Shown here: positions 9,501 to 18,800 of the stretch, in pieces | Numbering within the stretch: the stretch's first letter is position 1 | Layout of the letters: each line of letters begins with the position of its first letter | Source: Niabella sp. | Lineage (GTDB): Bacteria; Bacteroidota; Bacteroidia; Chitinophagales; Chitinophagaceae | NCBI GenBank assembly: GCA_017744715.1 | Contig: JAGIAT010000023.1 | Span: 1 to 49,110, forward strand | Direction: 5' to 3' | DNA length: 49,110 nt | Notes under the pieces: model-generated | Databases searched by the model: none | Told to the model about the DNA's origin: nothing | The model's input: the letters and a program-made list of their open reading frames with translations, nothing else | Position numbers and translations under genes: made by a program

Positions 9501-11087
9501 TGGGGGATTGGTTACCTGTGCAAATAGCTGTTTAAAGTACGAGCTCAGGTGCTGGGGCTGATCGCTCAATACCGCCAGCGGGGTATCTACACCCATGGCG
9601 CCGATCGGTTCTTTACCGGTGATGGCCATCGGGGAGATGATATTTTCAACATCTTCCGAAGTATACCCAAACGATTTCTGGTACCGGAAGATCTGGTCTT
9701 CACTCAGGTTGGTGAACATGACCCTTGGTTCCGGCAGTTCATTCAAACGGATCTTATGTTTGTTGAGCCAGTCGCCGTAAGGTTTTTGCGAGCAGATTTC
9801 TTTTTTCAGTTCCTCATCGCTGATGATGCGGCCCTGCTCCATATCTACCACAAACATTTTTCCCGGCTGCAGGCGGCCTTTTTCAATTACCAGGCTCTGA
9901 TCTACCGGCAATGCGCCGGTTTCGGAGGCCATGATCACGCGTCCGTCGCTGGTTACGCAATAACGGGAAGGACGCAGGCCGTTGCGGTCCAGTGTGGCGC
10001 CAATGATCTTTCCGTCTGTAAAAGAAATAGACGCAGGTCCGTCCCAGGGTTCCATCAGGCAGGCGTGAAATTCATAGAATGCCTTCTTGATGGGGTCCAT
10101 ATCTTCATTGCCGTCCCAGGCTTCAGGAATCAGCATCATCATTACATGCGGCAGGGAACGGCCGGTAAGCGCCAGCAATTCGATCATATTATCCAGGCAG
10201 GCCGAATCACTCTGGTCATTGCTTACAATCGGCACCAGCATGTCCATTTCTTCCTGGGTGAACAGGGGCGATTCAAAGCTGTTCTCGCTGGAACGCAACC
10301 AGTTCAGATTTCCCTGCAAGGTATTGATCTCTCCATTATGCGCAATAAAGCGGAATGGCTGTGCCAGTCGCCAGGACGGAAAGGTATTAGTAGCAAAGCG
10401 GGAATGCACCAGTCCAAAAGCACTTACGGTTCTGTGATCCGTAAGATCCTTGTAGTAGGTACGTACCTGGAAGCTGGTGAATTGTCCTTTATAAATAACG
10501 GTTCTGCACGACAGCGAACTGATGTAAAAACCGATCGGATCTTTTTTTACCGCGTTGGTAGTCAGGTGGGTGGCATATTTGCGTAATACAAACAGCTTCC
10601 GTTCAAACTCTTCAGCCGTTTTAATATTGTCGGGTCTTTGAAGAAAAACCTGTTCAATGTCCGGTTCTACCGAAAGTGCGGAAGAACCAATGCCTTCCGG
10701 GTTTACCGGTACATTCCGCCAGCGGATCACCTTCATCTGCATTTTTTCCGCAGCACGGGTAAAGGTGTCGCGGCATTCTTCCCGGGCCTTAACTTCCTTC
10801 GGGAAGAAGATCATCCCCACCGCATATTCTTCAACTGCCGGAAGGGAAATTCCCATCTGCAGACATTCGTCATAAAAAAGCTCATGCGGAATCTGAATCA
10901 TAATGCCGGCACCGTCGCCCGTATTGGGCTCGTAGCCACAGGCACCCCTGTGATCCATGTTTTCCAAAACCGTAAGGGCATCTGAAATCGTCTGGTGATT
11001 TTTATTGCCCTTTATATTGGCAACAAAACCGATCCCACACGCATCACGTTCAAACGAAGGGTCGTATAATCCTTTTTTTTCTGTCAT
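6573..11087 (-). CDS. gltB: Glutamate synthase large subunit
   Basis: This 1504-residue alpha subunit of GOGAT is the normal length. The N-terminal class II glutaminase domain begins with CGIGF; C17 would become the N-terminal nucleophile after removal of a 16-residue propeptide. Central and FMN-binding domains follow. The [3Fe-4S] ligands are C1129, C1135 and C1140 (CIMMRKCHLNTC, spacing C-x5-C-x4-C). The C-terminal GXGXG beta-helix domain is present (GDANDYFGKGLSG and later repeats). It generates ammonia from glutamine, channels it to 2-oxoglutarate and is reduced by GltD. It is first in the gltBD operon, with a 325-bp regulatory gap upstream. Confidence 0.97.
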   Translation of the reverse strand: MTEKKGLYDPSFERDACGIGFVANIKGNKNHQTISDALTVLENMDHRGACGYEPNTGDGAGIMIQIPHELFYDECLQMGISLPAVEEYAVGMIFFPKEVKAREECRDTFTRAAEKMQMKVIRWRNVPVNPEGIGSSALSVEPDIEQVFLQRPDNIKTAEEFERKLFVLRKYATHLTTNAVKKDPIGFYISSLSCRTVIYKGQFTSFQVRTYYKDLTDHRTVSAFGLVHSRFATNTFPSWRLAQPFRFIAHNGEINTLQGNLNWLRSSENSFESPLFTQEEMDMLVPIVSNDQSDSACLDNMIELLALTGRSLPHVMMMLIPEAWDGNEDMDPIKKAFYEFHACLMEPWDGPASISFTDGKIIGATLDRNGLRPSRYCVTSDGRVIMASETGALPVDQSLVIEKGRLQPGKMFVVDMEQGRIISDEELKKEICSQKPYGDWLNKHKIRLNELPEPRVMFTNLSEDQIFRYQKSFGYTSEDVENIISPMAITGKEPIGAMGVDTPLAVLSDQPQHLSSYFKQLFAQVTNPPIDPIRERMVMSLATFVGDNGSLLIEDEMDCHVVALKQPVLTNFELETLRSIDTGTFQAKTLQCYFRADGKPGSLEKGLDRICAYAEDAVNDGFEVLVLQDRAIDSQHAPIPSLLAVSAVHHHLIRKGLRGKVGIVVEAGDVWEVHHFACLLGFGATAINPYLAFSTIHNLKETGKIKTALSTEELYKNYIKAVSDGLLKVFSKMGISTLQSYQGAQIFEIIGLNQAVVRKYFTGTTSRIEGMGLDEIAREALTKHHFGFSQKPSPVDQLPTGGFYQWKRKGEAHLFNPQTIHLLQYSTKMNDYNIFKKYTKLVNDQTSKAITLRGLLDFKRTRKPISIDEVEPAEKIYKRFATGAMSFGSISWEAHTTLAIAMNRLGGKSNTGEGGEDEARYTPLENGDSMRSAIKQVASARFGVTSLYLTEADELQIKMAQGAKPGEGGQLPGDKVDDWIGKTRHATPGVGLISPPPHHDIYSIEDLAQLIFDLKNANRHARINVKLVSKAGVGTIAAGVTKAKADVVLIAGHDGGTGASPISSIRHAGLPWELGVAEAQQTLVKNKLRSRVVLQTDGQMRTGRDIVIAAMLGAEEWGVATAALIVEGCIMMRKCHLNTCPVGVATQDPELRKRFTGNPDHVVNFFKFLTEDMREVMAELGYRTVEEMIGQSNDLKVREGITHWKYKNLDLSPILYRQQEEDGIGLYNAEEQDHGIKSVLDWKFVEAAKPAIENGTAVKASFDIVNTDRAAGTILSHEITKKYRSEGLPEDTVHLKLKGTAGQSFGAFCNKGITLELEGDANDYFGKGLSGAKLITYPDAKAGFVAEENSIIGNVAFYGATSGEGFIRGKAGERFAVRNSGATVVVEGVGDHGCEYMTGGKAIILGNTGRNFAAGMSGGIAYVYDASQKFADNCNKEMVELDPVNDTDAQFLNQYISKHYQYTNSPVAKFILDDFENQLKNFVKVFPSEYKKVLLAKEEQKQLA

Positions 11088-11412
11088 TTTTTTAAATAAC
11101 GATTTTAAATAAATAAGTTTGGCTTTTCAATACAGAGTGGGCAATCGAGCTGTGTAAATTAATAAAAAATCTGCTTATTTAGACAATAGCCATCCGAATC
11201 GATAAAAAAATTGAAATTTTATAAACAAAATGCATTTTTTATTGAATTTTTTCAATAAAAAAACCGGCAGATTAAAAGTGATTTATAGCTATTGCCAAAA
11301 CACTACGGGATCTTTCAGAAGGCTGGCCCGGCACACGGATTTAATACCGGTTTCTGAGATGAATGGATTATTTTTATCGGACTGATTGTTCCTCCGGTCT
11401 AAACTTAAACCT
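11088..11412. other. 325-bp divergent regulatory gap upstream of gltB
   Basis: This stretch lies between the start of gltB (minus) and a small plus-strand gene and must hold the gltB promoter. It is very AT-rich near gltB. I found no exact TAnnTTTG match on the minus strand. The most striking element is a perfect 12-bp inverted repeat at 11235-11262, listed separately. No ORF is supported. Confidence 0.6.
11235..11262. promoter_or_regulatory. Perfect AT-rich inverted repeat in the gltB upstream region
   Basis: TTTTTTATTGAA (11235-11246) and TTCAATAAAAAA (11251-11262) are perfect 12-bp inverted copies with a TTTT spacer. It lies about 150 bp upstream of the gltB start. It could be an operator (nitrogen control is likely for gltBD) or a bidirectional terminator-like hairpin. 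It lies between two divergent gene starts, where a terminator is not expected. Confidence 0.4.
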
Positions 11413-11901
11413 ATGCGTTTTTTTACTTTTTTTAATGGCAAAAATAAAAAAGATTCCGGCGATGAAAAATCCGGAACCGCTCCGGCATTACAGCTTGATA
11501 AAGAGCTTGAACTGCTGGCTGCCGGCTTTCTTCAAAAGTATGCAGCAACATACCCGGGCCTTGATTTCTCAGTTGCCAGTCTTGCCATTCTTGAAGCCCT
11601 GCTTGAGGATGCCAGCGGGTTTTACAAGGAGATGACGTTTGAACAGCAACAAAAAATTGTGAAGGGTGCCGGGGCCTATATTTTTGAGGTAGCCCGCAGG
11701 CATATCGGGGGCAGTTATTACTGGTATCAAAAACTGGATGAGCCCATTTTCATCACCGGTCAGCCGCACTTCGAAACCGGCATGCTGGCCTTTAACCAGG
11801 TACGCAACCGGCTGCAAAACGGTGCAGGCGATCCCGTTCCCGGTTATTTTGAAGGGTATGCCCGTAGTGTACAACAGCGCCGCTCGGCCATTATTATTTA
11901 A
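11413..11901 (+). CDS. Hypothetical protein, 162 residues
   Basis: I do not recognise a family. The protein begins MRFFTFFNGKNKKDSGDEKS, has no clear signal peptide or membrane segment, and looks soluble and mixed alpha/beta. Visible features are a helical stretch with LDFSVASLAILEALLEDAS (about 50-68), an aromatic segment around YYWYQK (about 100-106), and a tail with QQRRSAIII. The in-frame ATG at 11413 is preferred over 11386, because the shorter form starts with a typical Lys-rich soluble N-terminus. It is divergent from gltB and lies 114 bp before the rhamnosidase gene on the same strand, so shared transcription is possible but not shown. Codon use matches its neighbours, which supports it being real. 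Confidence 0.6.
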   Translation: MRFFTFFNGKNKKDSGDEKSGTAPALQLDKELELLAAGFLQKYAATYPGLDFSVASLAILEALLEDASGFYKEMTFEQQQKIVKGAGAYIFEVARRHIGGSYYWYQKLDEPIFITGQPHFETGMLAFNQVRNRLQNGAGDPVPGYFEGYARSVQQRRSAIII

Positions 11902-11982
11902 CCGGCATAGCGTTTTGCAGCGCAAAACCAGGGGTAAACAGGCGTGCATAACAGTGCAGGATAGTGATTTTCATAGGTTTAT

Positions 11983-11990
11983 TATTTTTG
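11983..11990 (+). promoter_or_regulatory. Candidate -7 element upstream of the rhamnosidase gene
   Basis: TATTTTTG matches TAnnTTTG and lies 25 bp before the ATG at 12016. No convincing TTTG is present at the -33 position, so this is a weak promoter call. Confidence 0.35.
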
Positions 11991-12015
11991 GCCCGCATCA
12001 TAATTCAATCAGCCA

Positions 12016-14763
12016 ATGCGATTTTTTGCCACGATCTTCTTTTTCCTGTTCTTATTGGGCCGGGCTCAGGCCGGCGGTATTGCTGCAACGCAGTTAACCT
12101 GCGAACAAACGGCAAATCCTCTCGGAATCGATCTGACCCGGCCGGCTTTTGGCTGGCAGCTCCGTTCGGCGGAACGTGGCCAGTTTCAAACAGCCTACGA
12201 AATCATCGTTAGCGATCGGGAGGAGCTGGTACTGGCCGGAAAAGGCAATGTTTGGCAAACGGGGAAGCGGAGCTCCGCTGAAAATATAATCATCCTTTTT
12301 GACGGGAAGCCGCTGCAGTCTTTTACCCGGTATTTCTGGAGGGTAAAAGTATATGACCGTAACGGAAAGGTTTCGGAATGGAGCCCGGTGGCCTGGTTTG
12401 AAACCGCCATGCTGTCGGCAGCCGACTGGAAAGCGCAATGGATCAGCGATGGCAAGCCCCTGCCGGAAACCGATGCCGGTTTTTATAAAGATGATCCGAT
12501 ACCGGTGTTTAAACAGGCGGTAGCCGTTACAAAGCCGGTGAAGACGGCACGCCTGTATATTGCTGGTGCCGGTTATTTTGAGGCCTACCTGAATGGTGAA
12601 AAAATCGGAAAGGATTGGCTGAGCCCCGGCTGGACGAATTTTGATAAACGGATCCTTTACCGGGTATATGATATTACGGCAAACCTCCGAAAGGGCCGGA
12701 ATATTGCGGGTTTGATGCTGGGGAACGGGTGGTATAATCCGCTGCCCATGAAGTTTTGGGGCGTTTACAATCTGCGGAATGCATTGGCCACCGGGAGGCC
12801 GGTTGTAAAAGCCCAGATCCGTGTTACCTATGCCGATGGTACAATGGAAACGATCAGTACCGATAACAGCTGGAAATGGAAAACGGGGCCGGTGATCCGG
12901 AACAGCGTTTACCTGGGAGAAACATTTGATGGCCGGGCCGATACAAAGGACTGGCTGCAACGGGAACCCGAAAGCAGCGACTTGCCGGCTGCCGTGGCAA
13001 ATGGACCCGCAGGTAAACTGCAGGCAGATTTGCAACCCCCGGTACGGGTTGCTGCGGTTATAAAACCGGTTGCCATTACAGCAGTGGCGCCCGGGAAATA
13101 CGTGGCAGATATGGGCATGAACTTTGCCGGGGTTGCCCGCATCCGGGTAAAGGCTCCGCCGGGAACGCGCATCTCGCTGCGCTATGGCGAAGACGTGTAC
13201 AGGGATGGAAACGTAAATGGCATGACGGCGGTAGCGGGTCAGATCAAGAATGGAAACGGCGGACCGGGAGCGCCGCCGGTGGCCTGGCAGGAAGACCACT
13301 TTATTGCCGGCGGCGGCGGTGTGGAAACATGGAGTCCAAGGTTTACCTTTCATGTATTCCGGTATGTGGAGATTACCGGCTGGCCGGGAGCACCAACGGT
13401 GGATGATATTGAAGGCTTACAGATGCACGCGGATGTGCCCGATGCCGGTGCATTTGAATGCTCGAATCCGCTGTTCAATAAAATACAGGAGCTAACCCTG
13501 CGCACGTTTAAAAGCAATATTTTCAGTGTGCAGTCAGACTGCGCCGGGCGGGAGAAATTTGGCTATGGAGGCGACCTGTTCTGTACGCTGGAGTCGTTCA
13601 GCTACAACTTTGATATGTATAATTTTTACCGGAAATCACTGCAGGATTTTGAAGACGACCAGCGGCCGCTGGGCGGCATTACAGAAACGGCGCCCTATGT
13701 TGGGTTACATGATAAAGGCCCGGGAGATGCATCCGGTCCGCTGGGCTGGCAGCTGGGGTATCCCTACCTGGTAAAAAAGTTATACGAGTTTTATGGAGAT
13801 AAACGGGTGATCGAAACTTATTATCCTTCCCTTACAAAACAAATCCATTTTCTGGAAGATCGTGCAAAGGGATTTTTATACGAGGACGACATCAGCGACC
13901 ATGAGTCGCTCGATCCCAAACCGGTTGCATTAACGGCTTCCCTTTTCTTTTTTCATCATGTACAGCTGATGCGTGAATTTTCAACGCTCTTGAATAAGAA
14001 GGCGGAGGCCGGCCGTTATGCCGCGCTGGAAGCAAAGATCCGCGCGGCGATCCGGAAACGGTTTTATAAAGGCGCGGGCGTTTTTGATAACCACACACAA
14101 GCGGCGCAGTTGTTCCCCCTCTGGTACGGCATCGTGGAGGAAAAAGAAAAGCAGGCGGTGCTCCGGCAACTGATACAGGCGTTCGCAGTAAAAAACAACC
14201 ATGTTTCCACCGGTATTTTTGCAACGAAAATGCTGTTTGATGTATCGCGGATGCATTACCTGGACACGCTGGCCTATACCGTAGCCAATCAAAAAGATTT
14301 CCCCGGCTGGGGCCATATGGTGGCGCAAGGGGCTACTACCTTATGGGAAACCTGGAAGTATTCAGACAACACCTATTCGCAAAATCATCCGATGTTTGGG
14401 TCGGTGAGTGAATGGTTTTACCGCTCGTTGCTGGGAATCAATGCAACGGCGCCGGGTTTTAAAAGCTTTAGCATTCAGCCCCGTCCCGTTGCCGGACTCA
14501 GTTTTGCAAAAGGCTGGTATCGCACACCCTATGGCACAATCGGAAGCAGCTGGGAACAACAGGCAGACGGTTTTTCCCTGCGTGTGGAGATACCTGTAAA
14601 TACCATGGCTGAAGTATGGGTACCTGCAGCGCCGGGATCCGTTTTACTGGATGGAAAAAAAGCCGGAACACCGGGAACTGTTGTTTTTTTAAAAGAAACG
14701 CCGGGATACCAGGTGTACAAAGTTGCATCGGGCACCTATACGTTCAGCAGCCGCTTAAAATAA
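12016..14763 (+). CDS. GH78 alpha-L-rhamnosidase
   Basis: This 915-residue exported glycosidase releases terminal alpha-L-rhamnose from glycans or plant glycosides with inversion. It has a signal peptide (MRFFATIFFFLFLLGRAQA), then the N-terminal beta-sandwich modules of GH78. The (alpha/alpha)6 catalytic barrel spans roughly 480-800 and a C-terminal beta domain follows. The motif DCAGREKFGYGGD gives D508, E513 and D520, with the same spacing (5 and 7) as D567, E572 and D579 of Bacillus RhaB. E778 in LWETW matches the catalytic base. It is unlike the following sialic-acid genes in substrate and is probably a separate unit; no rhamnose catabolic genes are in view. Confidence 0.92.
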   Translation: MRFFATIFFFLFLLGRAQAGGIAATQLTCEQTANPLGIDLTRPAFGWQLRSAERGQFQTAYEIIVSDREELVLAGKGNVWQTGKRSSAENIIILFDGKPLQSFTRYFWRVKVYDRNGKVSEWSPVAWFETAMLSAADWKAQWISDGKPLPETDAGFYKDDPIPVFKQAVAVTKPVKTARLYIAGAGYFEAYLNGEKIGKDWLSPGWTNFDKRILYRVYDITANLRKGRNIAGLMLGNGWYNPLPMKFWGVYNLRNALATGRPVVKAQIRVTYADGTMETISTDNSWKWKTGPVIRNSVYLGETFDGRADTKDWLQREPESSDLPAAVANGPAGKLQADLQPPVRVAAVIKPVAITAVAPGKYVADMGMNFAGVARIRVKAPPGTRISLRYGEDVYRDGNVNGMTAVAGQIKNGNGGPGAPPVAWQEDHFIAGGGGVETWSPRFTFHVFRYVEITGWPGAPTVDDIEGLQMHADVPDAGAFECSNPLFNKIQELTLRTFKSNIFSVQSDCAGREKFGYGGDLFCTLESFSYNFDMYNFYRKSLQDFEDDQRPLGGITETAPYVGLHDKGPGDASGPLGWQLGYPYLVKKLYEFYGDKRVIETYYPSLTKQIHFLEDRAKGFLYEDDISDHESLDPKPVALTASLFFFHHVQLMREFSTLLNKKAEAGRYAALEAKIRAAIRKRFYKGAGVFDNHTQAAQLFPLWYGIVEEKEKQAVLRQLIQAFAVKNNHVSTGIFATKMLFDVSRMHYLDTLAYTVANQKDFPGWGHMVAQGATTLWETWKYSDNTYSQNHPMFGSVSEWFYRSLLGINATAPGFKSFSIQPRPVAGLSFAKGWYRTPYGTIGSSWEQQADGFSLRVEIPVNTMAEVWVPAAPGSVLLDGKKAGTPGTVVFLKETPGYQVYKVASGTYTFSSRLK

Positions 14764-14858
14764 CATGTCTAATCTAAATGGGATGGGCCGGCGTGCACAT
14801 CATAGCCAATGATAAAAGCCGTGCAGCCATTTGATGTATGGCCGCATTCAGTTGCTCC

Positions 14859-14890
14859 GGTGTATACCTGCGGTTATGCCGGTGTACACC
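14859..14890. promoter_or_regulatory. Two GGTGTAYACC palindromes, 22 bp apart, upstream of the GntR gene
   Basis: GGTGTATACC (14859-14868, one mismatch from a palindrome) and GGTGTACACC (14881-14890, perfect palindrome) start 22 bp apart, about two helical turns, on the same face of the DNA. Both are preceded by CC. They lie 44-75 bp upstream of the predicted -7 element of the GntR-family gene and may bind a dimeric regulator. Confidence 0.4.
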
Positions 14891-14933
14891 CAGAAATATG
14901 AAAAGATAAATGCGCCGATTTCGGGCGAATGCA

Positions 14934-14957
14934 TAATTTTGTTCAATTGTAGTACAA
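14934..14957 (+). promoter_or_regulatory. Promoter -7 element and FadR-type operator of the GntR gene
   Basis: TAATTTTG (14934-14941) matches TAnnTTTG. Six nt later TTGTAGTACAA (14947-14957) is a perfect palindrome that fits TNGTNNNACNA, the operator form of the FadR subfamily of GntR regulators. It overlaps the expected transcription start and ends 13 nt before the ATG, a position that suits autorepression. Confidence 0.55.
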
Positions 14958-14970
14958 AAAAATCCACTCT

Positions 14971-15651
14971 ATGGTTGAAGGCATTAAACCGATCGGTGCC
15001 AAATCGATGGCAGAACAGGTAGAACTGAGTCTGCGCGAATATTTTACCAAACAGTCTTTTAAACCGGGTGATGCATTACCCACCGAACTGGAACTTGCTG
15101 CTTCGCTTGGCGTAAGCCGGAATGTGGTGCGGGAGGCACTGAGCCGTTTCAAAATGCTGGGCATTATTGAGTCGAAGAAAAAGGTGGGGATGATCATTTC
15201 CAATCCGGATATCGTGGGCACTTTTGAAAAAGTGCTGAACCCGGCAATCATGGATACGGCTACGCTGCAGGATCTGTTTGAACTGCGCCTGGCCCTGGAA
15301 GTGGGAATTGCCGATCTGTTATTTATCCGCAAAACGGCCGCAGATATCGATGAGCTGGAAGCCATTGCTGCAAATGAAACCAAAGGCGACTTCTTCCGGA
15401 TCAACAATGAAATTGCCTTTCATGGCAAATTGTACGAAATGACCGGAAATGAAACCCTGAAGAACTTTCAAAAACTATTGCTGCCCATTTTTGGTTACGT
15501 GGTAAAACTGGAAAAAGAAAAGCAGGTGTCCGGAAAAGTTTCACATAAGGACCTGGTGAAACTCCTGCGTAAGGGCGATAAGGAAGCCTTCAAGAAAGGC
15601 ATGCAGGCACACCTGCAGCCGCATTACGACCGGCTCAAATCCAGCCGCTGA
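14971..15651 (+). CDS. GntR/FadR-family transcriptional regulator (NanR-like)
   Basis: This 226-residue DNA-binding regulator has an N-terminal winged helix (about 10-80: LREYFTKQSFKPGDALPTE, then LAASLGVSRNVVREALSRF). It also has an all-helical FadR C-terminal (FCD) effector domain (about 90-215) with the scattered His/Asp pattern that binds a metal and a small acid ligand. It is immediately upstream of, and co-directional with, the sialic-acid locus. In E. coli the sialic-acid repressor NanR belongs to the same subfamily, so sialate is a reasonable guess for the ligand. A FadR-type palindrome lies over its own promoter, and a related one lies over the susC promoter 100 bp downstream of this gene. 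The role is inferred from context. Confidence 0.85.
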   Translation: MVEGIKPIGAKSMAEQVELSLREYFTKQSFKPGDALPTELELAASLGVSRNVVREALSRFKMLGIIESKKKVGMIISNPDIVGTFEKVLNPAIMDTATLQDLFELRLALEVGIADLLFIRKTAADIDELEAIAANETKGDFFRINNEIAFHGKLYEMTGNETLKNFQKLLLPIFGYVVKLEKEKQVSGKVSHKDLVKLLRKGDKEAFKKGMQAHLQPHYDRLKSSR

Positions 15652-15729
15652 TAATATAGCCCCGGCAGCGTTTGAGGCCGCAGGGCATCCTTCTTCCTTT
15701 ACATCGTTCGTGTTCGGTTAAAAATTTAT

Positions 15730-15775
15730 TTTCATGAAAAGATATTATGTTCTATATTTGTTATGTAGAACATAA
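15730..15775 (+). promoter_or_regulatory. Promoter and operator of the sialic-acid sus operon
   Basis: TATATTTG (15753-15760) is an exact TAnnTTTG -7 element; the -33 position has only TTTC (15730-15733). TTATGTAGAACATAA (15761-15775) is a perfect palindrome with a 3-nt centre, directly after the -7 element and over the expected transcription start. It shares TGTAG-ACA with the palindrome in front of the GntR gene. Its right half also pairs with TTATGTTCTA at 15745-15754 (a 10-bp inverted repeat flanking the -7 element), which suggests a second half-site. Confidence 0.55.
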
Positions 15776-15836
15776 CTACTAAATGATTGTCGATGAAAAA
15801 GAATCCGGGTCCTGGAAAAAGATCCGGAGTAAAAAA

Positions 15837-18800
15837 ATGTTTAAGGGCCTACAAATCATTGCCATGAAGTCGATTGCATTATGCTGTTTTTTTTGTTTTT
15901 ATTTTTTAGGACCGGTGGTCCTGAACGCTCAAAAGCAGGGGGTGTTGACCGGTACCGTGGTGAGCGAAGAGCTGCAGCCCATACCCGGTGCCAGTGTGCT
16001 GGTAAAGGGTACTACGGTGGGCACCACAACGGATACGGGTGGCGTTTTCAGCCTTCCAATAGCACAACGTGCTGCTATCCTGGTCGTAAGTGCGGTGGGG
16101 TATAAAGAGCGGGAAATCATACCCGGGAAGGAGTCGCATATTACCGTAACACTGGATTCCAGGTCAGACCCCTTAAATGAGGTGGTGGTAATCGCCTATG
16201 GCAAGCAATCCCGTACCACCTTAACCACGTCGGTATCAAAAGTAAGCAGCCAGGAATTTAAGAATGCGCCAGGAGTAAACCCGCTGGTACAGCTGCAGGG
16301 CAAGGTGGCTGGAGTTTCGCTTCAGTTATCAGATGGCCAGCCAGGCGCCAATCCACAGATATTTATCCGGGGCGGAAGCTCTACATCCCCGGAAAGCGAC
16401 GCACCTTTATTGATTGTAGATGGAATTGTTGGCCAGATGCGGAACATCAGCGATCTGAACCCGGATGATATTGAATCAATGGAGATCTTAAAGGATGCGG
16501 CTTCTACCGCTTTATACGGGGCCCGTGCTGCCAACGGCGTTATTATTGTTACTACCAAAAAAGGCGCCGCCGGAAAGCCCAAAATAAATATCAAGTTTTC
16601 AACCGGCCAGGATCGGCAGGCGAAAAAATATGATTTTTTAAATGCCCGCGATTATATTTATGTAACCCGTAAAAACATCGCTGCGTATAATACCACCAAT
16701 CCGCAATTGTACTTAAGCGGCGGTACCTATGGAATGTCTACCGGCAACCCGCGCAACTCAAAAAATACACTTGAATTCCTGGATGTGTATATAAAAGATT
16801 ATGGTGAAGCATATGTGGCGGACCTTATTAATAACCAGGGCTGGGAAACCATGGAAGATCCGGCTACCGGAAAGAAGCTCATCTTTAAGAATACAGATTT
16901 TGAAAATGTAACCTATCAGAATGCCAACCGTTTTGATGTGGACGCCAGCGTAAGCGGCGGTTCCGACAAGTATACCTATTACCTGGGGCTGGGGCATAAT
17001 AACCAGCAGGGGATTGTATATGGCACCTACTACAAGGGTTATAACGGCTTGTTTAACGGTACCATGAAGCTGAGTAATAAATGGAGTATGAACACCAGTT
17101 TCAGTTTCCAGCTGCGGAATGCGAATGCGCCTAATAACTATACCAACGTGGTAAACCGCTCTCTTAAAACACCGCCTACATACCGGCTCCTTTTTGAAGA
17201 TGGTACCCCTGCCCCGGGTGAGGGCATCTCTTCCTTTGTACCGCGGCTTTATGAAGTGTACTATAAAGAAAAATATACAGACGTAAAAGTATACCGATAT
17301 ACATCCAAGATTGGCGCGAACTGGGATATTTTACCGGGACTGAAATTTACGCCTACCTTCTATTATTTTACAACGGAGGGAATCGAAAACAGGTATGAAG
17401 CCTTCAGTACGGTATATAAGAACCGGAATGCATCGGCCAATCATAATTTCGACCGGCAGACGCAGCTGGACGGTTTATTGTCTTATAATAAACAAATCGG
17501 ACAGGGACATCGCCTGAATGCAGTGGTGGGTACCAGCTATATCAATAACTATGCATATCGCCTCAATGGCAGCGGGCGCGGTGCCCCTACGGATTATATT
17601 ACGACCCTGAATGCCACGGTGGCCGAAACACAGCGCACGTCTTCTACCAAATCTTCCGAGGCAATGATGAGTTATTTCGGCAGGGCAGACTATGATTACA
17701 AATCGCGGTATATGCTGTCAGCCAGCCTGCGGATGGACGGCTCTTCACGTTTTGCAGAGAAAAGACGGCAGGCGTTCTTCCCCGGCTTATCTGCAGGATG
17801 GAATGTGCATAAGGAAGCGTTCTGGGATCCGATGTTAAAAACGATCAGTTCGCTGAAATTACGCTCCAGCTTTGGTATGGTAGGAAACAATAATATTGGC
17901 GCTTATGATGCCTATGGCCAGTATGCAACGGGCTATAATTATGCCGGCCAGGTGGGAATACTGAATACCACGCTTAAAAATGATATCCTGGTTTGGGAAA
18001 AAACAGCCTCCTTTGACGCAGGAGCGGATATCGGTTTTTTCAACAACCGTGTTACGCTGATCCTGGATTATTATAATAAATTAACATCCAACCGGCTTTT
18101 TGATAAGCCACTGGACGCCACCACCGGTTTTGCTTCTATTAAGAGCAATTACGGATCAATCCGCAACAGCGGTTTTGAAATGGAACTGGAAGCACTGCCG
18201 GTACAAACCCGGGATTTTTCCTGGAAAGTCAATGCTACATTCTCCTACAACAAAGGCGTGGTGGTAAAACTGCCCGCCAACCAGGAAGATAAAAACCGCG
18301 TGGGGGGTAATTATATCTATGATCCCGCTTCGGGTAGCTATAAGAAAGTGGGCGGGTTGGCGGAAGGCGAGCGGTTTGGACAGCGCTGGGCTTACCATCT
18401 GCTGGGAGCATATGCCACAGATGAGGATGCGGCGAATGCGCCAAGGGATCTTAATGCCAGCGGCCGTGTAAAACTGGGCGGGGATGCGATTTGGGACGAC
18501 CTGGACGGGAATGGCATTATAGATAATAACGACATGATCTTTATGGGATATATACGTCCGGACAAAACCGGAGGCTTTGTAAATACGGTTATGTATAAAA
18601 ACTTCTCCTTGCGCTTTGTTGGTGATTGGGCTACCGGTCATGTGATCGATAACAAGTTCAAGGCCGATGTTATGGGAAGCGCCCGCAATAATAATGCTGC
18701 CCTGCCGGATGTAATGGGCCCAGATGTATGGAAACAACCGGGCGACCGGGCAACCGTCCCGAAATATACCGTGCAAAGCGATTACGACTATAATTTCAGG

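Noticed and set aside
9549..10586. 345-codon plus-strand reading frame inside gltB
   Set aside because: It lies wholly antisense to a conserved GOGAT domain, has no recognisable motif, and is a shadow of gltB codon bias.
12094..13353. 419-codon minus-strand reading frame inside the rhamnosidase gene
   Set aside because: It is antisense to conserved GH78 modules; the peptide is rich in His, Arg and Pro without domain pattern, as expected of a shadow frame.
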